From assembly GCA_031553655.1 (NCBI GenBank), contig JAVBLG010000046.1:1-62232 (forward strand): a DNA stretch of 62,232 bases. The letters run 5' to 3'. Position 1 is the stretch's first letter, and each line of letters opens with the position of its first letter. Below, piece after piece: positions 1 through 8,257 of the stretch. The notes under the pieces are model-generated. The model did no database searches and had not been told where the DNA came from. It saw nothing but the letters and a program-made list of their open reading frames with translations. This DNA comes from JAVBLG01 sp031553655 (lineage in GTDB: Bacteria; Desulfobacterota; Desulfovibrionia; Desulfovibrionales; Desulfovibrionaceae). The position numbers were made by a program, and so were the translations under genes.

Positions 1-624
1 GGCTCGGCCACCGGACCCCATCCTTTCCCCACTCTGGTGCGCAATTTCCAGAGTGTAATCGGGCATGAGGCCCGCCGCCAGTTCATGGAAAAAAAGGGCC
101 GTTTGCCCGATGCCGTGGTGGCCTGCGTGGGTGGAGGCTCCAACGCCATAGGGCTTTTTCACGCCTTTGTTGAAGATAAGGCGGTGCGCATTATCGGCGT
201 GGAAGGAGGAGGTACCGGTGAGCCCGGTTGCGCAACGGCCGCTCCGCTCAATTTTGGCCGCCCCGGTATTTTGCACGGCAATTTGAGCGTGATTCTGCAG
301 GATGAAAACGGGCAGGTGCTGCCGTCAAAATGCGTTTCCGCCGGCCTGGATTATCCCGGTATAGGCCCCGAGCACGCCTATTTGCAGAATACCGGCCGGG
401 CCGAATACCAGTTGGTAAACGACGCGCAGGCTCTGGGGGCTTTTCAGAAGCTGTCTTTGAAAGAGGGCATCATACCGGCTCTGGAGTCATCCCACGCCCT
501 GGCCTATGTGCTTTACAACAGCGAAAGATTTGCCAAGGGGGCCGAAGTTATAGTCAATCTTTCCGGGCGCGGCGACAAGGATATGGAAATAGTCCGCCAA
601 TTGCTTTTTAAAGGAGATATGTAA
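1..624 (+). CDS. trpB: Tryptophan synthase beta chain, 5'-truncated by the window edge
   Basis: The frame is open from base 1 and ends at TAA (622-624), so only about the last 207 residues are present. TrpB is the PLP enzyme that condenses indole with serine to make tryptophan, in an alpha2-beta2 complex with TrpA. The PLP-phosphate loop GGGSNAIG and the C-terminal SGRGDKD motif are both visible and intact, and the glycine-rich stretch EGGGTG lies between them. The catalytic lysine would lie upstream of the window. The stop codon overlaps the trpA start (TAATG), which indicates translational coupling. Nothing in the visible part looks degraded, in contrast to the neighbouring TrpA. Confidence 0.95.
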   Translation, partial: GSATGPHPFPTLVRNFQSVIGHEARRQFMEKKGRLPDAVVACVGGGSNAIGLFHAFVEDKAVRIIGVEGGGTGEPGCATAAPLNFGRPGILHGNLSVILQDENGQVLPSKCVSAGLDYPGIGPEHAYLQNTGRAEYQLVNDAQALGAFQKLSLKEGIIPALESSHALAYVLYNSERFAKGAEVIVNLSGRGDKDMEIVRQLLFKGDM

Positions 625-1364
625 TGAGCGCCATGCAGCAGAAGATAGCGTCGATCAATGCCAAAGGCCGCCCGGCGGTTGTGGCTTCCATTGTGGCCGG
701 TTTTCCCGCGCCGGATAAATTTTTCAACTTGCTTGAAAACCTTGACGCTGGAGGAGCGGACATAATTGAAGTGGGTATACCATTTTCTGATCCGGCGGCC
801 GAAGGCCCGCTGGCCGAAGAGGCCGGAAGGCAGGCGTTGAAAAATGGCGTAAGCCTGACTTGGCTGATGAAGGGATTGAAGGAGCGTGCCGGAAAGTTGA
901 ATGCGTCTCTTACGCTTTGCGGCTATATGAACCCATTCTATCAGTACGGATTTGAAAAACTGTCTGCCGAGGCCGCCGAGGCGGGTGTATCGGCAATTAT
1001 GCCCAAAGACCTGCCCCTGGAAGAAGCTGAACCATTCCAGAAAATGCTGGCCGCCAGGGGGTTGGATCTCATTTGCCTGATCGGCCCCAATACGCCTAAG
1101 GAAAGAATGGAGAAATACGCCAAATTATCCGGAGGCTATGCGCTGCTGATCGGCGGGCCGGATCAGGAAAAGGCCGGAAAGGTGGCGGTGGAATTCCGTA
1201 GAGCCATTAAAACTCCCCTGGCCGTGGTCGCCAAAACCGGAGATATGGCTCGCCTGGAAAAGCTGCCCGTGTCCGAAAGGCCCGATGTGCTGGTTTTTGG
1301 CGAAGTTTTACTCGATTATCTTAAAAACGGAGGGGCTGCGGCAGAGTTCCTGAAATCAATGTAA
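624..1364 (+). CDS. trpA: Tryptophan synthase alpha chain, unusually divergent
   Basis: This 246-residue protein is a TIM-barrel TrpA by position and by motifs: IIEVGIPFSDP near residue 48 contains the catalytic-type Glu, and DLPLEEAEPF is the usual mid-barrel motif. TrpA normally cleaves indole-3-glycerol phosphate and channels indole to TrpB. Several landmarks are changed. The second catalytic acid is Glu rather than Asp (DPAAEGP). The mobile loop 6 with the conserved Thr-Gly is missing (GYALLIGGPDQEK). The phosphate-binding GFGI segment reads VAKTG. The protein is also about 20 residues shorter than usual. The frame is intact and begins inside the trpB stop codon, so the gene is expressed with trpB. 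It may be a weak or non-catalytic alpha subunit. Confidence 0.85.
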   Translation: MSAMQQKIASINAKGRPAVVASIVAGFPAPDKFFNLLENLDAGGADIIEVGIPFSDPAAEGPLAEEAGRQALKNGVSLTWLMKGLKERAGKLNASLTLCGYMNPFYQYGFEKLSAEAAEAGVSAIMPKDLPLEEAEPFQKMLAARGLDLICLIGPNTPKERMEKYAKLSGGYALLIGGPDQEKAGKVAVEFRRAIKTPLAVVAKTGDMARLEKLPVSERPDVLVFGEVLLDYLKNGGAAAEFLKSM

Positions 1365-1400
1365 GGAAAACTTTGCTGTACAGTGTCCAGGCCGTTTTGA

Positions 1401-1430
1401 AGCGGGCGGAGACCAGATCCGCTCGCTTTT
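1401..1430 (+). terminator. Rho-independent terminator after trpA
   Basis: A 10-bp stem, AGCGGGCGGA at 1401-1410 with TCCGCTCGCT at 1418-1427 (one G-U pair), has a 7-nt loop and is followed by a short T run. It lies 37 bp after the trpA stop and just before the end of the convergent histidine kinase gene, so it probably ends the trp operon transcript. Confidence 0.7.
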
Positions 1431-1435
1431 GGCTA

Positions 1436-4282
1436 TTATTTAGGGCCGCATCCCAGATATTTGGAAAGTATTTCAATAACATTTTCAAAGTCCAGAGGCT
1501 TGCTTATGTGGTTATCCATTCCCGCCTCCAAACTCTTTTCAATATCTTCTCGGAAAACATTGGCGGTCATGGCCACAATGGGAACAGTTTTACCCCGGGG
1601 CGTATCCATGGCGCGAATGCGTCTGGAGGCCTCATAACCGTCCATGCGCGGCATGTGCACATCCATAAAAATCAGATCATAGGCTTCTGGGGTGGCCTGA
1701 AACATGGCGCAGGCTTCAAGACCGTTTTCCGCGCACTCGATGATGATTTCCGTGGATTCCAGAAGGGCCATCACTATTTCACGGTTTATTTCAATGTCTT
1801 CTACCAGCATGATGCGGCGTCCGGGGAAGCGCGCGCACGCGCACGCCGGGGTGGTTTCGGCCATTTTTACTCCCACGCATTTGTTGATGGAATCCACGAT
1901 CTGGGAAGTAAAAAGCGGTTTGACAATAAAGTCGTCAATACCGGAATTTCTGGCGTCTTTTTCTATTTCCTGCCAATTTGAGGCCGAAATCATCACAATG
2001 GCGGCATTTGTGCCGTATTCCTTCTTAAGTTTACGCGCTAGATTCACTCCGTCCATGCCGGGCATTTTCCAATCCACAAAAATGATGCCAAATTCGTTTT
2101 TATCCTGAGCGGCGACGATTTCGCAGGCCTCTTCGGCATCGGAAGCCACCATACAAGAGAGGTTGAGAGTTTTTTCAAGGTGACGAAAATATTCCCGCAC
2201 CTCGGGGGAGTCATCCACGGCAAGAATTTTGAGATTTCGCCAATCCACCGCGCCGGACAATTGGCTTTGCAGGGTTATGGCCCCGCGTTGAACCTGTATG
2301 GTAAAAATAAAGGTCGCCCCATTTCCTTCTTCCGATTCAACCCATATTCTACCTCCCATCATCTCCACAATGCTGCGGGAAATGGCCAAGCCGAGGCCGG
2401 TGCCGCCAAACTGGCGCGAAATTCCCCCGTCGGCCTGTTCAAAAGACTTGAACAGGCGCGTCTGATTTTCCGCCGCAATTCCTATTCCCGAGTCCCGCAC
2501 CTCCATGCGTATGGTGCAAAGGCCGTCGCTTTCAGCTTCTTTTCTGACAGACAGAGATATGCTGCCGCTCTCAGGGGTAAATTTTACGGCATTTGAAAGC
2601 AGATTGGCCAGAACCTGGGCAATGCGCTGCGGATCGGCCACGATGGAATAGGGCATATTTTCGTCAATATCCACGCTAAGGTGCTGCTTTTTTTCATCGG
2701 TGCGAAAAGCGATGACATTGACAGCGCGCATCAGCATTTTTTCAAAAATGAAGTCGGTGGGCGTAATCTCGAACTTGTTGGCCTCAATTTTGGACATGTC
2801 CAGAATATCGTTAATTACCCCCAGAAGATGATTGGAGGCATCGTCAATTTTTCCGATGCAATAAAGCATTTTTTCCATATCATGAGAAGAGCGGGCAATA
2901 TTGGCCATGCCGATTATGGCGTTCATGGGCGTACGCATTTCATGGCTCATGCGCGAAAGAAAATCGCTTTTGGCTCTGCTGGCCCTTTCGGCTTGCTCTT
3001 TGGCGGCTATTACTTCCTGCTCCATACGATTTTGCTCGGTAATGTCCGAGGCGATAAGCCCAATGCCGGGGGGGGTGAGATCCGTACGAAAGAAAGAACA
3101 ATTGGTGATAAATTCCTCGCCGTCGGCACGGTACATTTTGTGCTGGAATTCCATGTCGCCTTCATTCAGCACCCTGGGAAAAATTTTTTCCTTAAAGAAT
3201 TTATAACTACCTTCCCCCAGGCAGGACAGCCCTCCTTCAGCCATCATTTCGCTCTCGGTTACCTGAAGAGCTTTAAGAATACTTTTGTTGCAAAATTCCA
3301 CATTGCCCTTGTTATTGATGTACAGAATCATTTCGGGAGAGCTGTTGGCAATGGAATGCATTTTTCCCAATTTTTCCTCGGCTGCCTTGCGTCTGGCGGC
3401 CCCGGCCACCACGCTGCCGATCATGCGTACCATCTGAATGTCACTGGCACTCCATTTGCGTGGCTTTTCGCATTCCTGAAAGCCGAACATGCCCCAGAAA
3501 CAGCCTTCAATATAGACCGGAACAGTAATAAAAGCGTGCATATCCATTATGTTGAACACAGGGGCAAAACCGGGATCTTCGTTTACATTGTCCACAACCA
3601 CTACCGTATGCCGGCGCACCATAATGGCGTCGTACATCGGCGCTATGTTTTTGAGTAAAACGTTTTTTCCTTCTTTCAGTCGGGGAGGGTTGCGCTCTTC
3701 ATTATACCAGACGCGCGGAAAAGACAGCATGCCTGTGGCGGCATTGTAATGGGCCAACACAGCCCTGCTTACATGCATGAATTCGCCAGCCGCTTTTAAG
3801 ACTTCGCCGATTTGATCGTAAATATCGCCCGACTCAAGAAAGTTTTTGGCTATGGTAGCCATGAGTTCCTGCTGGCTCAACCGCTGTTCGAGGCTTTCTT
3901 CGGCCCGTTTGGTCTCAGTTACGTCAATAGCGTGAAAAATATTGGCCTGAATGCCGCTTACCCATTCAATGCGGCGTACAGAAACGCGCATGTAGCGCCC
4001 CAGACGCGGGCAATGCATATCCCAGGTAATGGTGGTGAGCGGAGAGTGTTTGAGGCGCAAGGCAGGGCAGGGGGCGCAGGACGAATCGCGATAACCAAAA
4101 AATTCCCAACAGAAACGCTTTTCACCGTCTTCGACGCCAATGCCGAAGGCCCGGCGCATTTTTTCATTCATAAACAAAATTTCGTCTGTATTCGGATCAG
4201 CAACATATAAAAAAGCTTCTACCCCGCCCAAGAGGCGTTGGTAAACCTCGTGAGGCAACTCATTGTAATTTTTATTCATCAT
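1436..4282 (-). CDS. Hybrid sensor histidine kinase with two receiver domains (PAS-GAF-PAS-HisKA-HATPase-REC-REC)
   Basis: This is a cytoplasmic-looking hybrid kinase of about 948 residues with no obvious membrane segments. Order of domains: PAS (about 20-125), GAF (150-310), PAS (310-420), HisKA with the phospho-acceptor His in MSHEMRTP (about 447), HATPase with NLLSNAVKF and GGTGLGLA, receiver 1 with FVDWKMPG (Asp about 737) and receiver 2 with FMDVHMPRMDG (Asp about 874). It would sense an intracellular signal and relay phosphate through its receivers; no output domain or Hpt is present, so a partner is needed. I chose the ATG at 4282 because CAGGA lies just upstream; an ATG at 4333 in frame would add 17 residues without a good ribosome site. 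It is transcribed alone, convergent with trpA. Confidence 0.93.
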   Translation of the reverse strand: MMNKNYNELPHEVYQRLLGGVEAFLYVADPNTDEILFMNEKMRRAFGIGVEDGEKRFCWEFFGYRDSSCAPCPALRLKHSPLTTITWDMHCPRLGRYMRVSVRRIEWVSGIQANIFHAIDVTETKRAEESLEQRLSQQELMATIAKNFLESGDIYDQIGEVLKAAGEFMHVSRAVLAHYNAATGMLSFPRVWYNEERNPPRLKEGKNVLLKNIAPMYDAIMVRRHTVVVVDNVNEDPGFAPVFNIMDMHAFITVPVYIEGCFWGMFGFQECEKPRKWSASDIQMVRMIGSVVAGAARRKAAEEKLGKMHSIANSSPEMILYINNKGNVEFCNKSILKALQVTESEMMAEGGLSCLGEGSYKFFKEKIFPRVLNEGDMEFQHKMYRADGEEFITNCSFFRTDLTPPGIGLIASDITEQNRMEQEVIAAKEQAERASRAKSDFLSRMSHEMRTPMNAIIGMANIARSSHDMEKMLYCIGKIDDASNHLLGVINDILDMSKIEANKFEITPTDFIFEKMLMRAVNVIAFRTDEKKQHLSVDIDENMPYSIVADPQRIAQVLANLLSNAVKFTPESGSISLSVRKEAESDGLCTIRMEVRDSGIGIAAENQTRLFKSFEQADGGISRQFGGTGLGLAISRSIVEMMGGRIWVESEEGNGATFIFTIQVQRGAITLQSQLSGAVDWRNLKILAVDDSPEVREYFRHLEKTLNLSCMVASDAEEACEIVAAQDKNEFGIIFVDWKMPGMDGVNLARKLKKEYGTNAAIVMISASNWQEIEKDARNSGIDDFIVKPLFTSQIVDSINKCVGVKMAETTPACACARFPGRRIMLVEDIEINREIVMALLESTEIIIECAENGLEACAMFQATPEAYDLIFMDVHMPRMDGYEASRRIRAMDTPRGKTVPIVAMTANVFREDIEKSLEAGMDNHISKPLDFENVIEILSKYLGCGPK

Positions 4283-4442
4283 GATTCCTGGCAATGCGCG
4301 GGCAAACGGATAATTTTGACAATTTACAGTCAAATATTCAGAACAGGCATCTGGTCTTGCTCGAACAGTATAATCATTTGCCGGAATTTACAATGATGAA
4401 TAAGCGCAGATTATTTATAACATACCAAAAATCATATCTTTG

Positions 4443-5399
4443 TTATGATAATGAAGTTCTGGCTGCCAATCGTGATAAATGGAGGTGACGGCGTCGCTTC
4501 CAATTAAAGTAAAGACTCATTTTTTTATGGCGCGCCATTTTGCCCTGATGATCGGCCTCAGAGTCGGCAAGGTCATGGTACACAACCAGATTTGGACAGT
4601 AAAGCAATTGGGCCTCAGGATAGTTGTCAAGCAAACGCAAAGAAAGCTCTTCTCCTTCATGCCCGAACAGCAGGGGATCCATGCCGCCAACTTCAAGATA
4701 TTCCGCACGGCGCCATGCGCTCACGCATTCAAGTGTAATGCGGGCTCGTCTGGGAGTATCTCCGTGGCTCCTGTGGGCAATAGCGGACGTGTTGCGCGCG
4801 TTCTGAGTTTTAGGTATAGCCTGGCCCATTACAGCCAAAACAGACGAGTCTTCGAACGCCGCATGAGCGTTTAGACAAAAAGACGGAGTTGCGACAGCGT
4901 CATCATCAATAAAGACAAGCACGGGGGAAGAAGCCAGGGCGGCCCCGATATTGCGCCCTTCCGAGGGAAACAGGTTCACCGGAGCTTTGACATACAAAAC
5001 AGGCATAGACAAAAGAATATTCAATACGTCGGAATTACCACCGTTATCTACAACAATAATTTCCTTGTCTTCCATATTGTCAGAAAGCAGTGAATTAATA
5101 CATGTGATTAATTCATCGCTTGTATTGAAGGCCACAATCACCACCGAGGCGCTTTTGCTTTCGGCGGAACTGCCGTTATGGCATGGAAATTTTGAATAAT
5201 TTACCAGATACCTGTACCCGTCAAGATAGCGGAGAGCCAATTCGAAGTCTTCATGCAAAAAAGCCTTTTGCGCATCCGCAAGGCATTTGCACGCTTTTTT
5301 GTTATTTTCGGTTACGCTCGTAAATTCCGGTGGATAATCTGAAGAATGTGCCACTTGGATATTCCGTTTATATTTTAATCCACGCTCTAAACAGCCCAT
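4443..5399 (-). CDS. Family 2 glycosyltransferase
   Basis: This is a 318-residue soluble GT-A type glycosyltransferase. After a 90-residue N-terminal extension the GT2 core starts with ASVVIVAFNTSDEL. EIIVVDNGG follows, and then the nucleotide-sugar/metal motif VFIDDDA (DXD-like). GGMDPLLFGHEGEELSLR is the typical acceptor/catalytic segment of rhamnosyl-type GT2 enzymes. The substrate cannot be told. Its start overlaps the end of the upstream acyltransferase gene by 13 bp, so the two are co-transcribed; a lipid acyltransferase next to a glycosyltransferase suggests envelope lipid or glycolipid work. No strong ribosome site is seen at this start, and an internal start is possible. Confidence 0.85.
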   Translation of the reverse strand: MGCLERGLKYKRNIQVAHSSDYPPEFTSVTENNKKACKCLADAQKAFLHEDFELALRYLDGYRYLVNYSKFPCHNGSSAESKSASVVIVAFNTSDELITCINSLLSDNMEDKEIIVVDNGGNSDVLNILLSMPVLYVKAPVNLFPSEGRNIGAALASSPVLVFIDDDAVATPSFCLNAHAAFEDSSVLAVMGQAIPKTQNARNTSAIAHRSHGDTPRRARITLECVSAWRRAEYLEVGGMDPLLFGHEGEELSLRLLDNYPEAQLLYCPNLVVYHDLADSEADHQGKMARHKKMSLYFNWKRRRHLHLSRLAARTSLS

Positions 5400-6223
5400 T
5401 CCGCCAATGATGCCTCAATAAAGTCGCATATGGCGGCATGTTCTTCCTTGCCGGCGCCGGTTATTGTCATTGGCGGGGCAAAGCGCAGGTGGGCGGGCCA
5501 TTCGGGGGTGAATTTACCGAAGTCCTTCATAATTTTTCCTTGCCCCCAGGCATCTGTCTTAAGAGCCAGAGGCACCACAGGCACATTGGCCCGGCGGGCC
5601 AGCTTCACTCCAAGGCTGTTGAATTTTTCGCGGTTGAAAACCAGGGTTCTGGTGCTTTGAGGGAAGATTATTATGGATATGCCCTGTTCCAAATTTTTCA
5701 CGCCTTCTTTGAGCACGGTTTCCAGATCCTGCCTGGGGTTAACCCGATCTACAATAATAGGATCACGCGAGCGCATTATGTTTCCAAAAACCGGCATGCT
5801 GCAGAGGCTGCGCTTGACCACATAGGTAACCCGTTTTCGAGGATGTATTATGCTCGGCAAAATCATGGTTTCCAACGTGCTCATATGGTTGGCCACAAAA
5901 AGGCATGGCCCGGGAGTGGATGCGATATGTTCCATACCTTCTATAATAATTCGCCCGCCGCTGTGCTCGAGAGCTTTGGCTATGCGTGCGCTGTCTTCCA
6001 CCCAGGCCACGTCTCCGGCTTCGCCTTTCACCGCCAGTTTGCTTAAATGGCATATGGCTCCAAGCGCCCCCAGGTAAAAAGCCGCTCCCGGCCAGATGCG
6101 GCTTAAGAGGTTGATATTCAGCTTTTCGGTTTCATAGCGGCTGGAAGTTCTCAAAAAATGCCTGTCAAAAGGCAGGTCCAGACTGTAGGGGGGGAATTTG
6201 GGGGCAGGGAGATTCTTTTCCAT
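5387..6223 (-). CDS. PlsC-like 1-acyl-glycerol-3-phosphate acyltransferase family protein
   Basis: This 278-residue protein belongs to the lysophospholipid acyltransferase (LPLAT) superfamily. The catalytic NHX4(D/E) motif is NHMSTLE at about residue 113, and the later acceptor-binding motif is FPQSTRT where the classic family has FPEGTRS. Such enzymes add a fatty acyl chain to lysophosphatidate or a related lipid at the inner membrane. The altered motif III may mean a non-standard acceptor. It is the first gene of a two-gene unit with the GT2 gene (13-bp overlap). Confidence 0.85.
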   Translation of the reverse strand: MEKNLPAPKFPPYSLDLPFDRHFLRTSSRYETEKLNINLLSRIWPGAAFYLGALGAICHLSKLAVKGEAGDVAWVEDSARIAKALEHSGGRIIIEGMEHIASTPGPCLFVANHMSTLETMILPSIIHPRKRVTYVVKRSLCSMPVFGNIMRSRDPIIVDRVNPRQDLETVLKEGVKNLEQGISIIIFPQSTRTLVFNREKFNSLGVKLARRANVPVVPLALKTDAWGQGKIMKDFGKFTPEWPAHLRFAPPMTITGAGKEEHAAICDFIEASLAEWAV

Positions 6224-6299
6224 TTCTTCTCAACCATTACTGATTTTTACTATAAATTTCAGATTATCAGGGCCGACGCGATGCTCCGAGGAACGCCTT

Positions 6300-7508
6300 T
6301 TATTTATTATGCCGTTTGCGCCACCAGGCGGTAAGGCGCGGCTCGTCGCCCAATTCCTTGGGAAAATAAAAACGTTTTTCCGCCACTTCCGGGGGCAAAT
6401 AATCCTGTTCCACCCAAGCTTCAGGGTAGCTGTGCGGATATTTGTACTCCTTGCCATAGCCCCATTCTTTTTGCAATTTTGTGGAAGGGTTTCGCAAATG
6501 CAGGGGCACGGGCTTGGGGCCGTTGTTTTTTATCTCCCTGGCCGCATTGAGGTAGGCGGCGTAAGAGGCATTACTTTTGGGGGCAACGGCCAGATACACA
6601 ACGGTTTCGGCCATGGGAATAAAGCCTTCGGGCATGCCCACAAATTCCACGGCTTGCTGGCAGGCCACAGCCAGGGGCAGGGCGCGGGTGTCGGCCAGGC
6701 CTATATCTTCAGAAGCCGAAAGAATGAGGCGACGGCATACAAAACGCGGATCTTCACCACCTTCAAGCAGGCAGGCCAAGTAGTAGAGCGCCGCGTCGGG
6801 ATCGCTGCCTCTTATGGATTTGATCAGCGCGGAGGCCAGCTCGTAATGGTTGTCGCCGTCCTTATCGTGGCGGATCAGTATTTCCGGCAAAACAGCCTTT
6901 ACTCTTTCCAGAAATCGCTGTTCTTCGGGCAAAGCGCATATATATTCCACCAGGTTGAGCAGGGTACGGGCGTCGCCGTGCGAAGCTCCGGCCAGTAAAT
7001 CAAGAATGTCGTCATTCAGGGAAACGTTTAAGTTCCGGCAGGCCCGGCGCGCCAGGTTGACAAGCTCGGTTTGGCTGAGGGGCCGCAACCGGATGACCAG
7101 TAGGCGCGAGAGAAGTTGACGGGTGACGCTGAAAGAAGGATTTTCCGTGGTTGTGGCCAGCAGGGTGAGTTCTCCCGATTCCACCAGGGGCAGAAAAAAG
7201 TCTTGCTGGGCCTTGGAAAAGCGGTGTAACTCGTCAAGAATGAGAATGTCGTTGCCGCTGAGCCTGCGGCGCAAGTTTTGAAGCCCGGCTTCGGGGGCGC
7301 TCAGGCGTATGAAACTGGCATTACGCGATTTGGCAAGCAGAATGGCCAAGGTAGACTTGCCGCAGCCTGGCGGGCCAAAAAGCAGAATGCTGGGCAGGCG
7401 CGGGGCTTTACTCAAGGCTTTTATTCTGGAGGTGAGGTGCTCCTGGCCCACAAAATCGGCTATGTCCTCGGGACGTAGGCGTTCGGCCAGGGGTTTATCC
7501 AATGCCAT
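6300..7508 (-). CDS. rarA: Replication-associated recombination protein A (RarA/MgsA), AAA+ ATPase
   Basis: This 402-residue clamp-loader-like ATPase acts at stalled replication forks. Walker A GPPGCGKST lies at about 45-53, and the Walker B region ILDELHRFSKAQQD is close to the family signature with HRF and KAQQD. Sensor motif ATTENPSF follows. The C-terminal half contains the tetramerisation region with EGGEDPRFVCRRLI, typical of RarA. Length matches the family (about 400-450). Its start overlaps the rsmE stop by one base, so rsmE and rarA form an operon. Confidence 0.95.
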   Translation of the reverse strand: MALDKPLAERLRPEDIADFVGQEHLTSRIKALSKAPRLPSILLFGPPGCGKSTLAILLAKSRNASFIRLSAPEAGLQNLRRRLSGNDILILDELHRFSKAQQDFFLPLVESGELTLLATTTENPSFSVTRQLLSRLLVIRLRPLSQTELVNLARRACRNLNVSLNDDILDLLAGASHGDARTLLNLVEYICALPEEQRFLERVKAVLPEILIRHDKDGDNHYELASALIKSIRGSDPDAALYYLACLLEGGEDPRFVCRRLILSASEDIGLADTRALPLAVACQQAVEFVGMPEGFIPMAETVVYLAVAPKSNASYAAYLNAAREIKNNGPKPVPLHLRNPSTKLQKEWGYGKEYKYPHSYPEAWVEQDYLPPEVAEKRFYFPKELGDEPRLTAWWRKRHNK

Positions 7509-8257
7509 TAACTATTCCTTCGCGAATAAAAATGATGCAGGGCCAGACAATATGATGCTGCGGTTTCGCAGCGAAAAACCAGATCTCCAAGATTGGCCAC
7601 AGCAAAACCACCGTCGCGCATGGCGGTTATTTCCCCTTCGGCAATGCCGCCTTCCGGGCCGATAACATATAAAGTGTCGCCCTTTTGCCCAAGTTGTTCC
7701 GAGGCGATCAAGGGGGAAAAGGCTGCTTCTTCCCACAAAACTATGCGCCGGTCAAGGCCATCGGCGGCCGTAATCAGCTCGCGCAGGCCGGTAAAAACCG
7801 CCACATGTGGAATGAACGGATTACCGCATTGTTTGGCCCCGGCCGCGAGCTGGCCCAGCCAGTTTTTTTCGCCATCGGCCGGAATTTTGCCCTGACTGCG
7901 TTCGGCCTGCCAGAACCATATGCCCCACGCGCCAAGTTCCACGGCTTTTTCCATAAAATAACCACGTCGCAGGGCCTTTGTCCAGGCTATGGCCATTATC
8001 GCCCTGGCTTCGGGGGGGGGATGGATGATTTCTTCAAGCAAATTAAGCTCTACATTGTTTTTTCCGGCGCGCAGCACCTTGAACAGGCCCTCGCGTCCAT
8101 CGCCGTCAAGCAATTTGACAGTTTCCCCCGGCTTTATGCGTAAAACCTGGGAAAGATGGCGGGCTTCAGATTCTTTAAGCGTGAAAGGCGCGCGCCATTC
8201 GGCAGGGTCGAGATAGAAGGCGTGCGGAGCTTCCGACCAATGATGTAGTTTTGTCAT
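7508..8257 (-). CDS. rsmE: 16S rRNA m3U1498 methyltransferase RsmE
   Basis: This 249-residue SPOUT-class methyltransferase modifies U1498 of 16S rRNA using S-adenosylmethionine. The N-terminal PUA-like part has HLSQVLRIKPGE. The C-terminal trefoil knot carries VIGPEGGIAEGE and LGDLVFRCETAA, the latter corresponding to the usual LGxRILRxETA with Cys replacing Thr. It overlaps the upstream 572-residue gene by 4 bp and rarA by 1 bp, so all three are translationally coupled. Confidence 0.95.
   Translation of the reverse strand: MTKLHHWSEAPHAFYLDPAEWRAPFTLKESEARHLSQVLRIKPGETVKLLDGDGREGLFKVLRAGKNNVELNLLEEIIHPPPEARAIMAIAWTKALRRGYFMEKAVELGAWGIWFWQAERSQGKIPADGEKNWLGQLAAGAKQCGNPFIPHVAVFTGLRELITAADGLDRRIVLWEEAAFSPLIASEQLGQKGDTLYVIGPEGGIAEGEITAMRDGGFAVANLGDLVFRCETAASYCLALHHFYSRRNS

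Noticed and set aside
624..1364. trpA as a pseudogene
   Set aside because: The frame is intact, the start is coupled to trpB, and changes are confined to functional motifs with no stop or frameshift.
2681..3658. Long open frame opposite the PAS/GAF kinase
   Set aside because: It lies entirely antisense to a well-supported gene; its composition is that of a shadow frame and it has no ribosome site.
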